From: JAEXOD01 sp963667875
GTDB lineage: Bacteria; Bacteroidota; Ignavibacteria; Ignavibacteriales; Melioribacteraceae
Assembly: GCA_963667875.2 (NCBI GenBank)
Contig: CAXXGC010000002.1
Span: 677,317 to 741,316, forward strand
DNA length: 64,000 nt
Direction of reading: 5' to 3'
Shown here: piece after piece, positions 44,023 to 52,617 of the stretch
How positions within the stretch are numbered: position 1 is the stretch's first letter
How the letters are laid out: each line of letters begins with the position of its first letter
Program-made: the position numbers and the translations under genes
The notes under the pieces: generated by a model
Told to the model about the DNA's origin: nothing
The model's database searches: none
What the model saw: only the letters and a program-made list of their open reading frames with translations

Positions 44023-45156
44023 TTACTTTTTTTGCAGTTTTGATTTATAAACCGAGAAGTAAATAAAAAAGAAAAGGCATAACAATGCCGAAGACAACCA
44101 ATAACCAATTTTTAAATTCAAATCCACAAGCAATGAACCCCAAAGTGGACCGGCAAGTGTTCCTAGTCCATACATCATAATATAAAAACTGTTTGAATAT
44201 GCCATGTATTTTTTATCAACATATTCAATTGTATAACTAAGCCCTATAGTATAAAAAGCCGGGATTATTCCCCCAATTATAAAAAACAAAATCAGCAAAA
44301 CAAAAAGATTATTACTTGCTATAGGCACAAGCAGCAGTACGGACAGCAAAAATGAAATTAATAAAACAATATTGTATTTTGAATATTTGTCTGCCAAAAG
44401 GCCAATAAAATATAACAATACAATTCCCCCGGTAACAAACGAGGCTAAAACATAAGAAACCTGATTTTGATTTAAGCCGATTCTTAATCCAAATAACGGT
44501 ACTGCTACAATTATAGAGGATTCAAACAATCCATATATTAAAGCCGAAAATATTCCTGCTTTTGGCATTTTGTTAATTGGCAATTTATCTTGTGTTTCAC
44601 TTTTATTATTCAAATGAATATCTTCCAGTAAAAAGAAAATAAAAATTATTACTACAACCATAATTGCCGAACCAATAATAAATGGCACATAATCAGCAAT
44701 TTCCACAGTCCAGATTAGTAAAGTGCCAACGGCAATTCCGGCGGATAACAATGAAGCATATAAGCCAATATTTTTACTTCTGTTTTGATTTGTGCTTGTG
44801 TGGTTAATTAAAACTTCCGTACCAATAAAAACAAAGGTCCCGCCAAGTCCCATTATTAATTTAACAGGTAAAAGAATATATAAATTGTACCAAAATACAT
44901 GCCCCAAAGCACCAAACATCCACAAAAACAAACCAAACAATAATATATTTTTTAGATTATGTTTGCTGTATAATTTACCTGCTAAACCCGAAAACAAAAA
45001 CACTGACAAATACCCAATCATTGTAACTAATCCTGTAACCCAACCCGGTGTATGACTTTTTTCAAGCAAAATAACAGTTACCGGAGTAACTAATCCAAAG
45101 CCAATACCGGCTATTGTTATACCAAGTAATGCAACCAGAAGATTATTTTTTTTCAT
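44023..45156 (-). CDS. major facilitator superfamily (MFS) transporter
   Basis: A 377-residue membrane protein with about 11-12 helices. MFS marks are the loop motif GLAGKLYSKHNLKN between helices 2 and 3, and a second half with GLLADKYSKYN. The central acidic linker is short. ATG 45156 is chosen since the residues before it do not look family-like. Substrate unknown; most similar in style to drug/sugar efflux MFS members of 12 helices. It stands on its own between the signalling operon and a repeat-rich gap. Confidence 0.85.
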   Translation of the reverse strand: MKKNNLLVALLGITIAGIGFGLVTPVTVILLEKSHTPGWVTGLVTMIGYLSVFLFSGLAGKLYSKHNLKNILLFGLFLWMFGALGHVFWYNLYILLPVKLIMGLGGTFVFIGTEVLINHTSTNQNRSKNIGLYASLLSAGIAVGTLLIWTVEIADYVPFIIGSAIMVVVIIFIFFLLEDIHLNNKSETQDKLPINKMPKAGIFSALIYGLFESSIIVAVPLFGLRIGLNQNQVSYVLASFVTGGIVLLYFIGLLADKYSKYNIVLLISFLLSVLLLVPIASNNLFVLLILFFIIGGIIPAFYTIGLSYTIEYVDKKYMAYSNSFYIMMYGLGTLAGPLWGSLLVDLNLKIGYWLSSALLCLFFFIYFSVYKSKLQKK

Positions 45157-45315
45157 CAATATAAATCCAATGTTTAAATTAATTTTAGTAAATATACTAA
45201 TTTTTAGCAAATACCAAAGAAAGTTTTACTTTTTTTGGGTTTTTTTTGAGTTTAACATTATTCGATAATGTTTAAGGGTCTTTGGCATTTTTAACGTAAA
45301 CAAAAATCAGAAACA

Positions 45316-45382
45316 AATTATGAATTGTGAATCATTAATTATTAATCCCAAATAAGTCATTAAGAATTAAGAATTGGGAATA
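45316..45382. repeat. AT-rich dispersed repeat (TTATGAATTGTGAAT type)
   Basis: Strings such as ATTATGAATTGTGAATCATT and CATTAAGAATTAAGAATTGG belong to the family also seen at 731-760, 45868-45905 and 63652-63698. They are direct and inverted copies of AATTCA/TGAATT words and do not code. Confidence 0.5.
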
Positions 45383-45422
45383 ATAAGGTGGAAAGTATAA
45401 ACAGAATATTACAAATTACAAG

Positions 45423-45612
45423 TATCAGCCCACTTGTTGGGCGAAATGTATATAGAAAAACACACAACCCAAAATCGGTTTTAGCTCCAGCGGAGCGACA
45501 TTAATATTCCCGTAACATATTGTATTGCAATGCGTTGTGTGTCGCCCCTATGGGGCTTAAATTGTGTGTGGGTTTTATTTGCTATAAACATTTCGTCACT
45601 CTGTGACTGATA
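45423..45612. repeat. 190-bp nested inverted-repeat element
   Basis: The left end TATCAGCCCACTTGTTGGGC plus GAAATGT is mirrored by the right end ACATTTCGTCACTCTGTGAC plus TGATA. Further in, AACACACAACCC mirrors GTGTGTGGGTTT. At the centre are CTCCAGCGGAG and GCCCCTATGGGGC palindromes followed by CGACA or preceded by TGTCG. The layered mirror symmetry could fold into one long branched hairpin, like a non-autonomous repeat (MITE/REP type). No protein is encoded. Confidence 0.6.
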
Positions 45613-45853
45613 TTTCTTGCTCAGCATATACCCCGAGTTTGTGAGACTTTGATAAAATTGTATTTAACTAAAGCGCAAATATTGACACCTGAAAGATGTA
45701 TGTTTTAAGCGCAAAAGTTATACCTAATAAATCAGTAACTAATTATATTATAATTGTTTAGCTTCCTTTTCCAAATCAAAAGAAAAATAATTTTATTTCT
45801 AATGGCTTATTTGGGTTTATTATTAATTAAAACCAGAAATAATGGTGTATCAT

Positions 45854-45905
45854 ATAATAACCGGAGGCAATTCATCATTCATAATTCATCATTCATAATT
45901 GATAA
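45854..45905. repeat. AATAACCGGAGGCAATTCA repeat with AT-rich tail
   Basis: It shares AATAACCG-AGGCAATTCA with 38811, then runs into two direct copies of TTCATCATTCATAA. It ends about 40 bp before the U32 peptidase start. A 61-residue frame overlapping it looks fortuitous. Confidence 0.5.
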
Positions 45906-45946
45906 GATATTTCCGTATATTTGTTCTTTAATATTTTAAGGAATTT

Positions 45947-47158
45947 ATGTTAACACAAAAACCGGAATTATTGGCTCCCGTTGGTAATTATGAAATGCTT
46001 GTTGCCGCAATTGATAATGGCGCAAATGCTGTTTATTTTGGCTTAGATAAACTTAACATGCGTGCAAAAGCAAAAAACTTCACCTTGGAAAATCTTGGTA
46101 ATATTGTAGAATTGTGTAAACAAAAATCCGTGGATACACATTTAACCTTAAATACAATAATTTATAATAACGAATTAAAAGAACTTGATATAATACTTCC
46201 CGAAGTAAAAAATGCCGGTATTGATTTAGTTATATGCTGGGATTTAGCCGTAATACAAAAATGTATAAAATATGATATTCCGTTTTGCATCAGTACGCAG
46301 GCATCTATATCCAATATCGAATCTGCCCGGTTTTATAAAAATCTTGGTGCAAAAAGGATTGTTTTAGCCCGTGAATGTACACTTGACATGATTAAAGAAA
46401 TAAAACAAAATGTTGATGTTGAGGTTGAAACTTTTATACATGGTGCAATGTGTGTTGCAATTAGCGGCAGATGTTTTATGAGCCATAATATTTTTAATAA
46501 AAGCGCAAACCGCGGCGAATGTATTCAGCCGTGCCGCCGTAATTACGATATTAAAGATAAAGACCAGGGATACGAATTAGAATTGGGCTCCAATTATGTA
46601 CTTTCCCCCAAGGATATTTGCACAATTGAATTTATTGATTTATTAATTGACGCAAAAATTGACGCTTTTAAAATTGAAGGACGGAAAAGAAGTCCCGAAT
46701 ATATTGCCAAAGTAGTTAGTTCTTATCGCAAAGCAATTGATGCATATTATGATAAAACACTTGATAACCAATTAAAACAAAACTTAGTTGAGGAACTTAA
46801 AAAAGTTTACAACAGGGGTTTTTCAAACGGTTTTTATTTAGGACTTCCAACTTCAAATGATTTTGCCACTATTTATGGAAGTGCCGCAACAACTAAAAAA
46901 GAATATCTTGGCAAAGTATCCAATTTTTATAAAAAAAGTAACATCGCATTATTGTATATTGAAGCCGGAACTTTAGCAGTTGGAGATGATATTTATATTA
47001 GCGGACAAACAACCGGCATTGTTGAATTAAAAGTTAATAGTTTAATGATTGACGATATTGAAGTTAATGAGGCAAAACAAGGTGACAGGCCTACCATTGT
47101 TTGCAATCACCCAATCCGCGAAAGAGATTTAGTGTATAAAATTGTAAAAAAGCAGTAA
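45947..47158 (+). CDS. U32-family peptidase (TrhP/YegQ-type tRNA hydroxylation protein)
   Basis: A 403-residue protein. The opening KPELLAPVGNYEMLVAAIDNGANAVY is the classic U32 start. The cysteine-rich signature lies in the middle: HGAMCVAISGRCFMSHNIF, ANRGECIQPCRRNY, with KFEGR-like KIEGRKRSPEYIA following. In E. coli the relatives TrhP/YegQ act in tRNA 5-hydroxyuridine formation, others are annotated as collagenase-like peptidases. AAGGA precedes the ATG. The stop abuts the stop of the convergent hemerythrin gene without a single base between. Confidence 0.92.
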   Translation: MLTQKPELLAPVGNYEMLVAAIDNGANAVYFGLDKLNMRAKAKNFTLENLGNIVELCKQKSVDTHLTLNTIIYNNELKELDIILPEVKNAGIDLVICWDLAVIQKCIKYDIPFCISTQASISNIESARFYKNLGAKRIVLARECTLDMIKEIKQNVDVEVETFIHGAMCVAISGRCFMSHNIFNKSANRGECIQPCRRNYDIKDKDQGYELELGSNYVLSPKDICTIEFIDLLIDAKIDAFKIEGRKRSPEYIAKVVSSYRKAIDAYYDKTLDNQLKQNLVEELKKVYNRGFSNGFYLGLPTSNDFATIYGSAATTKKEYLGKVSNFYKKSNIALLYIEAGTLAVGDDIYISGQTTGIVELKVNSLMIDDIEVNEAKQGDRPTIVCNHPIRERDLVYKIVKKQ

Positions 47159-47572
47159 TTATTTGGCTGCCATTTTATTTTTTCTGTCGTAAAACAGACC
47201 ATATTCTCTATCAAATTTTTGTATGTGATTAATCAGCCAATTTTCTAATATAGTAAAGATGTTTTCAAAAATATCCTTATCTCCTAATTTTAACTCCTCC
47301 AAAATATTTATCACCTGCTTAATTAATATTTGATGCTGCTTTTGATGTTCAACAAATTTGCCATACCCGTTATTTAACATATGCTCTTCTTCAAACTTAA
47401 AATGTACTTGAGTATATTCTATTAACTTTGTTAAAATCTCTTTTAATTTTTCGGGATGATTTTTTGTTTTGGCATAAGTTGTTAAATTAATAATTTCCAC
47501 CAATCCCTTATGCTGCTCATCAATCTCTTCAATATTAATATTATAAATAGGCCGCCACAAAATATTATGCAA
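47159..47572 (-). CDS. bacteriohemerythrin (first copy)
   Basis: A 137-residue four-helix di-iron protein that binds oxygen. The iron ligands are visible in order: His in ILWRPIYNINIEEIDEQHKG (IDEQH), the HFKFEEEHML pair, HQKQH, and a final His/Asp in HIQKFDREY. The start is TTG 47572 with AAGG upstream. It is a close paralogue of the gene at 47713-48126. Both lie divergent from a Cache-domain kinase. Functions in the family include oxygen storage, delivery or sensing, and here there is no fused sensor domain. Confidence 0.92.
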   Translation of the reverse strand: MHNILWRPIYNINIEEIDEQHKGLVEIINLTTYAKTKNHPEKLKEILTKLIEYTQVHFKFEEEHMLNNGYGKFVEHQKQHQILIKQVINILEELKLGDKDIFENIFTILENWLINHIQKFDREYGLFYDRKNKMAAK

Positions 47573-47712
47573 AATTTTACCTTTATTGTTTTTATTGGTT
47601 AAATTTTTTCCTTATCTTAAATGCAACAATAAAACGCCGGTTTAGAACAAAACGTTTTTAATTCCCCATTTACAAAACGATAAATTACTTTAAATAAATA
47701 TCCGGCTTTGGT

Positions 47713-48126
47713 TTATATTGCATCTTTAGTTTTCATTTCGTAAAAATGTCCATAATTTTTATCATGCTCGCGTATATGTTTAATCAGCCAATTTTCCAAA
47801 ATAGTAAAAATGTTTTCTAAAACCTCTTTATCACCTTTTTTTAGCTGCTCAAGAATATGAACAATTTGTTTTATTAATACCTGATGCTGTCCTTGATGTT
47901 CCACAAGTTTATTATATCCATTTTTAAGCATATGCTCTTCTTCAAACTTAAAATGCACCTGTGTGTATTCAATTAATCTTGTTAAAATTTCCTTTAGTTT
48001 TTCCGGATGGTTTTTTGTTTGTGCATAAGTTGTAAGGTTAATTATTTCAACCAAACCTTTATGTTGTTCATCTATTTCCGCAATATTAATATTGTAAATT
48101 GGTCTCCATAATATGTAATGCGACAT
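47713..48126 (-). CDS. bacteriohemerythrin (second copy)
   Basis: Also 137 residues from ATG 48126, which has AGGA 6 bases before it; starting here makes the two paralogues the same length. The di-iron ligand motifs are the same: IDEQHKG, HFKFEEEHML, HQGQH, and HIREHDKNYGHFY. About 140 bp separates it from the first copy, so the pair may be transcribed together or from separate promoters. The two copies are very alike at the N-terminus and differ mostly in the last 40 residues. Recent tandem duplication is likely. Confidence 0.92.
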   Translation of the reverse strand: MSHYILWRPIYNINIAEIDEQHKGLVEIINLTTYAQTKNHPEKLKEILTRLIEYTQVHFKFEEEHMLKNGYNKLVEHQGQHQVLIKQIVHILEQLKKGDKEVLENIFTILENWLIKHIREHDKNYGHFYEMKTKDAI

Positions 48127-48380
48127 AATATTTCCTGTTATCAATTTTGTCAATAATAATATAATAAAAATTTAATAAGTAAAAAAAATGTTAATGCAAA
48201 TTACTTTTATCATTTTTATCAGTTAAAATAAATAATTTTAGAAAAAAATACAGTTAAATAATTTCAACATTTTGTATTTAATAATTTTTATGCTATTATG
48301 TAAATAAAAATTACAAGCTTTTTTGTAAATTATTAAATTTAATATTAAATAGTGTACTTTAACCGGATTATTGTTTAATA

Positions 48381-50495
48381 ATGAATATTTCTACAAAGCG
48401 AAATAAAAGATTACAAATATATTACTGGAGTTTGAGTGTCGTTTTATTGCTTGTATTTTGCGTTTATATGTTTAACTCATTTTACCAGGATGAAAAAGAC
48501 TATTTAATAGAAGACCTTAATTCCAGACAAGATATTTTAGCAAAACAGGCAGTTAAAGGAATCCAAAACACGTTTGAAAATTGGACTTCCATGCTTTTGC
48601 AGATTGCAAAAAACGAAAACATCCAAAATCTTAGTGCTGAAGGACAAAAAAATCTCGAATTTGTGTACAACAATCAAAAACAATATATAAAAGCAATTAC
48701 GCGATTAGATTCCAACGGTAATATCATATTTACTTATCCAAATAATCCAAGAGCTGTTGGCACTAATATTTCAAAACAGCACCATGTAAAAGAAATTTTG
48801 CAAACTCACAAAACCGTTGTAAGCGATGTTTTTTTTGCGGTTCAAGGTTATTATGCTGTTACCATTCATGTACCTGTTTTTTATAAAAATGTATTTACCG
48901 GAACATTAGCATTTGTAATCGATTTTCAATCTATTTCCGGCAAGTTTTTACACGATATTAAAATTGGTAAATCAGGTTTTGCTACTCTTTTAAGTAAAGA
49001 AGGCATAATTTTATTTTGCAAAAATCAAAAGGATATTGGGCATAACGCATTTTTAATTGGTTTAGATGATCCTTCATTAAAAAAAATGATCGGAAACATG
49101 CTTGCTGAAAAATCCGGGTTTACAAGTTATTACTTATCAAATCCGACAAATAAAAATTTAAAATACTTAAAACACGCAGTTTATAGACCTATTAATTTAG
49201 GGAATACTTTTTGGTCTATTACCATTGCAACCTCTGAAGATGAGTTTATAAATTCAGTCGAAACTTTCAAAAATAAGTTATTGGTTTTATTAAGTGCTTT
49301 GTTTTTAGGCGGAGTGATATTTGCATATTATGGATTTAAGGCTTGGGGGATTATACGAGAAGAGGCTGCCAAACAGATTGCCATTAAAAAACTACAGGAA
49401 AGCGAACAAAGATATAAATCGTTATTTGAAGATAATTATGCTATTAAATTATTATTCGATCCGGAAACATTAAATATTATCGATTCAAATCCGGCCGCAT
49501 GTAATTTTTATGGATGGACACGGGAAGAGTTCACTAAATTAAGAATGACGGATATTAATGCACACGATGAAAATGCTGTTAAAAAAAATGTTGGGGCTAC
49601 TTTAGAAAAAAAGCAAAACTATTTAGAATTACAGCATAAACTTGCTAACGGAGAAATTAAAGACGTTGAAATATATGCCGCTTCTATTAGTTTTTCGGGC
49701 AAAGAGTTAATTTATGCAATTATCCACGATATTACTGATCGCAAAATTGTTTCAAATCAATTAATTGAAGCTAAAGACGCAGCAGAAAGAGCAAATAAAT
49801 TAAAAGATGCTTTTATTGCCAATATTTCACACGAAATACGTACACCATTAAATGGAATTTTGGGAATGTCCAGTTTACTTCGTGAATCATTGGCCGAACA
49901 CATTGGTGAAGATGACATTGAATTTTTTAATGGAATTGATAGAGCAAGCAAACGAATTATCCGCACTGTTGAAATGATTCTTAATTTCAGCAGACTTCAA
50001 ATAGGAGATTTTCCTATCACTTTTAAAATTGTTAATATTAATAAATTACTTAACGATTTAGTAAAAGATTATAAACCTACCTTCAGCAGCAAATCGCTGC
50101 AATTAGAATATATTAATGAAATAGGTAATCTGGATCTGCTTATTGATGAATATAGTATTTCGCAGGCAATTGGCAATTTATTAGACAACGCATTTAAGTA
50201 TACACGCAGCGGATATATAAAAATTAGGCTTTATAAAAACAGCACAGGCGATATTTGTATTGACATTCAGGATAGCGGCATTGGTATTTCGGAAGATTAT
50301 TTGCAAAACATATTTAAACCCTATACACAAGAAGAGATTGGTTACAACCGCTCATTTGAGGGGGTCGGGCTGGGACTTTCATTAGTAAAAAAATATATGG
50401 AAATTAATAACGTATCAATTTCCGTCATCAGTAAAAAAAATATCGGTTCCATTTTTACAATTACTTTTAATAAAAGCAATATCCCCGACCAATAA
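48381..50495 (+). CDS. Cache-domain/PAS membrane histidine kinase
   Basis: A 704-residue inner-membrane kinase. Helices at about 14-32 and 298-318 enclose a periplasmic double-Cache-like sensor (RLDSNGNIIFTYPNN, HVKEILQTHKTVVSD, GFATLLSKEGIILF). A PAS domain (about 340-455), HisKA with His in ISHEIRTPLNGILGM, and HATPase with NLLDNAFKYT, DSGIGIS and GVGLGLS follow. No receiver is attached. The kinase part is paralogous to the REC-kinase at 33023-34264. It is divergent from two hemerythrin genes across a 250-bp gap, a setting that suggests, but does not prove, a redox-linked role. Confidence 0.92.
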   Translation: MNISTKRNKRLQIYYWSLSVVLLLVFCVYMFNSFYQDEKDYLIEDLNSRQDILAKQAVKGIQNTFENWTSMLLQIAKNENIQNLSAEGQKNLEFVYNNQKQYIKAITRLDSNGNIIFTYPNNPRAVGTNISKQHHVKEILQTHKTVVSDVFFAVQGYYAVTIHVPVFYKNVFTGTLAFVIDFQSISGKFLHDIKIGKSGFATLLSKEGIILFCKNQKDIGHNAFLIGLDDPSLKKMIGNMLAEKSGFTSYYLSNPTNKNLKYLKHAVYRPINLGNTFWSITIATSEDEFINSVETFKNKLLVLLSALFLGGVIFAYYGFKAWGIIREEAAKQIAIKKLQESEQRYKSLFEDNYAIKLLFDPETLNIIDSNPAACNFYGWTREEFTKLRMTDINAHDENAVKKNVGATLEKKQNYLELQHKLANGEIKDVEIYAASISFSGKELIYAIIHDITDRKIVSNQLIEAKDAAERANKLKDAFIANISHEIRTPLNGILGMSSLLRESLAEHIGEDDIEFFNGIDRASKRIIRTVEMILNFSRLQIGDFPITFKIVNINKLLNDLVKDYKPTFSSKSLQLEYINEIGNLDLLIDEYSISQAIGNLLDNAFKYTRSGYIKIRLYKNSTGDICIDIQDSGIGISEDYLQNIFKPYTQEEIGYNRSFEGVGLGLSLVKKYMEINNVSISVISKKNIGSIFTITFNKSNIPDQ

Positions 50496-50640
50496 AAACT
50501 CTTCTATATCTTTAAAATTAAACTTCCGTAATATTTTACTTCAAATTCAACAAAGCATTTTTTAATGCAAATTATCAAATCTTTTTGTAATTTATACCCT
50601 TCAATTAATAACCATATATAAAATAAAACAGGCGGATTTT

Positions 50641-51705
50641 TTGAAAAACAATATATATTTAATTATATCGGCTATTCTTTTAACTTTTCTTTTAGGCTGC
50701 AAAGATAATTCGGAAGAACCGAAAAAAGAAACATCAACAGACTTACCCGGCTATGAACTGGTTTGGCAGGATGAATTTAATTCGACCACATTAGATTTGA
50801 CAAAGTGGAATGTTGAAACCGGTACCGGAGTTAATGGCAATTGGGGAACCGGACAATTAGACAGGGCCACCAATAACGCAAAAAACATTTCTATCCAAAG
50901 CGGAGTTACAGGAGCAGACGGGAATTGTTTGGTTATTACAACACAAAAAGAGTTTTATATTGACAGAAATTATACAAGCGGCAGAATTAATACATCCGGT
51001 AAGGCAAGTTATGGCCCGGGCTACAGGGTTGAAGCCAGAGTTTGGGCAAAAGATGTCCGTTATAAAGGTCAGGGATTTGCTTTTTGGATGATGCCGGACG
51101 AAAAACCAACCAATTACAGCTATATTATGTGGCCCCAAGGCGGTGAAATTGATATTATGGAATATATAGGCTCTATTCCCTTTTGTAACTTAGGAAGTGT
51201 ACATTATGCCTGGTCGTGGGAAAATAACGAATGGAAAGATTGGAATCATGCTCATCATGGTTCATATTATCAATATCAGCAACAGCAGCAAGCCATAACC
51301 AATCCAAGTTACGGCGGTTATCCCCCTGCTTTAACAGATGCCACAGCGGGAAGTTATACTTTCCACAATTACGGAATAGACTGGTACAACGACAGAATGG
51401 AATTTTTCTGCGATAATGTTGTTTATCATATCCATTATTTTGCTGATGGAGACGCATTCGATAATAAAGTTCCGGATGGAGTTGATGAAGCCTTAACAAA
51501 AACCGTAAACGGCAAACGAGTGCTTTATTCCGAATATTCAAATCATTTTAACGAATGGTATCCTTTTATTCATAAATTTTATATAATTTTAAGTGCGGGA
51601 GTTGGAGGAAGTGATCAGATAACTTACGGCGGTGCCGTAGTACCTGAGGCGGTTTTTCCATGTTCTGTTTATATTGACTGGGTAAGAGTTTACAAACGTA
51701 TTTAA
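50641..51705 (+). CDS. glycoside hydrolase family 16 lipoprotein
   Basis: A 354-residue protein starting at TTG 50641. A lipoprotein signal with LLGC (Cys20) precedes a linker with Glu and Lys, and the GH16 jelly-roll domain. The catalytic motif is Glu169-Ile-Asp171-Ile-Met-Glu174 in GGEIDIMEYIG, flanked by YELVWQDEFNSTTLDLTKWN near the start and YIDWVRVYKRI at the end. Laminarinase-like beta-1,3-glucanases have this layout. It is likely anchored in the outer membrane and degrades an external beta-glucan. The exact sugar specificity is not readable. It stands alone, without SusCD-like genes nearby. Confidence 0.93.
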   Translation: MKNNIYLIISAILLTFLLGCKDNSEEPKKETSTDLPGYELVWQDEFNSTTLDLTKWNVETGTGVNGNWGTGQLDRATNNAKNISIQSGVTGADGNCLVITTQKEFYIDRNYTSGRINTSGKASYGPGYRVEARVWAKDVRYKGQGFAFWMMPDEKPTNYSYIMWPQGGEIDIMEYIGSIPFCNLGSVHYAWSWENNEWKDWNHAHHGSYYQYQQQQQAITNPSYGGYPPALTDATAGSYTFHNYGIDWYNDRMEFFCDNVVYHIHYFADGDAFDNKVPDGVDEALTKTVNGKRVLYSEYSNHFNEWYPFIHKFYIILSAGVGGSDQITYGGAVVPEAVFPCSVYIDWVRVYKRI

Positions 51706-51727
51706 TGAATTATTTTTGAGGAAAAGA

Positions 51728-52276
51728 ATGAAAGAAGCTTTATTATTAGTTGATCTGCAAAACGACTATTTTCCGGGCGGGAAAATGGAATTAAACAGTT
51801 CAATTGACGCTGTTAAAAACGCGGCCATTGTTTTAGAAGAATTCAGACAAAAGCAGCTGCCAATTATTCATATTCAGCATATTTCCGTACACCCAAGTGC
51901 AACATTTTTTTTGCCTGATACTGACGGAATAAATATTCACTCCGATGTTGCTCCTTTACCGGGTGAACAAGTTTTTCAAAAAAACTTTCCAAACAGTTTT
52001 TGTAGAACTCCCTTATTAAACTATTTAAAGGAAAACAACATTAAAAAACTTTTTATCTGTGGAATGATGACACACATGTGTATTGATGCAACAACACGCG
52101 CCGCTTTTGATTATGAGTTTGAGTGTATTGTTATTAATGACGCATGCACAACAAGAGCATTAACATTTAACGGACAAACTGTTCCAGCCGAACATGTGCA
52201 AAATGCTTTTATGGCTGCTTTAGGATCGGTTTACGCAAAAATTATCCCGGCTGCGGAAGTTGTTAAATTAATTTAG
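51728..52276 (+). CDS. isochorismatase-like cysteine hydrolase
   Basis: A 182-residue protein of the isochorismatase/nicotinamidase fold. The catalytic triad is Asp9 (LLVDLQNDYF), Lys85 (QKNFPNSF) and Cys118 (GMMTHMCIDATTRAA). The Asp-Lys-Cys set is complete. ATG 51728 with GAGGAAAAGA before it is the natural start. Relatives hydrolyse amides such as nicotinamide, or isochorismate, but substrate residues are not decisive here. It is 22 bp downstream of the GH16 gene on the same strand, though a functional link is doubtful. Confidence 0.9.
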   Translation: MKEALLLVDLQNDYFPGGKMELNSSIDAVKNAAIVLEEFRQKQLPIIHIQHISVHPSATFFLPDTDGINIHSDVAPLPGEQVFQKNFPNSFCRTPLLNYLKENNIKKLFICGMMTHMCIDATTRAAFDYEFECIVINDACTTRALTFNGQTVPAEHVQNAFMAALGSVYAKIIPAAEVVKLI

Positions 52277-52300
52277 GACTTAACATTTAACAGCTATGGT

Positions 52301-52617
52301 GGATGTCGCATAAGTCGGATTTGTGAAATATCCAAGAATTACAATCCCCATACTATATTGCAACGATTATCTATATCATATAGTATTATAATGTTTTATA
52401 TAAATTTTATTCCCCTCTCTTTTTAAGCAATGCTGTCAACTTAAGGAGATTTATAAAATTTAAGAATTATAATGCAACCCCATACGGGGTAGATTATGTT
52501 TGGGTTAGTATCCAAGGCTACTGACATGTAACGCTTACAGCGTTATTATGCAATAAATTGATTTCCCAACATATAAATTTCATTTAAACTTTTAATTGTA
52601 TAAAAAACCCCGTATGG
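52301..52617. repeat. left half of a large mosaic inverted repeat, ends at the IS
   Basis: From the outside in: GGATGTCGCATAA (52301-52313), TACTATAT...ATATAGTA (52351-52385), TTAAGCAATGC and TGTCAACTTAAGG (52423-52446), an AACCCCATACGGGGT palindrome near 52475-52489, AACGCTTACAGCGTT, and finally CCCCGTATGG (52608-52617) at the IS edge. The GGATGTCGCATAA, GCAATGC and CAACTTAAGG words recur mirror-wise in the right half, 54174-54387. Confidence 0.55.

Noticed and set aside
45754..45939. 61-codon frame before the U32 peptidase
   Set aside because: It runs through the AT-rich repeat and has no ribosome-binding site or recognisable domain.
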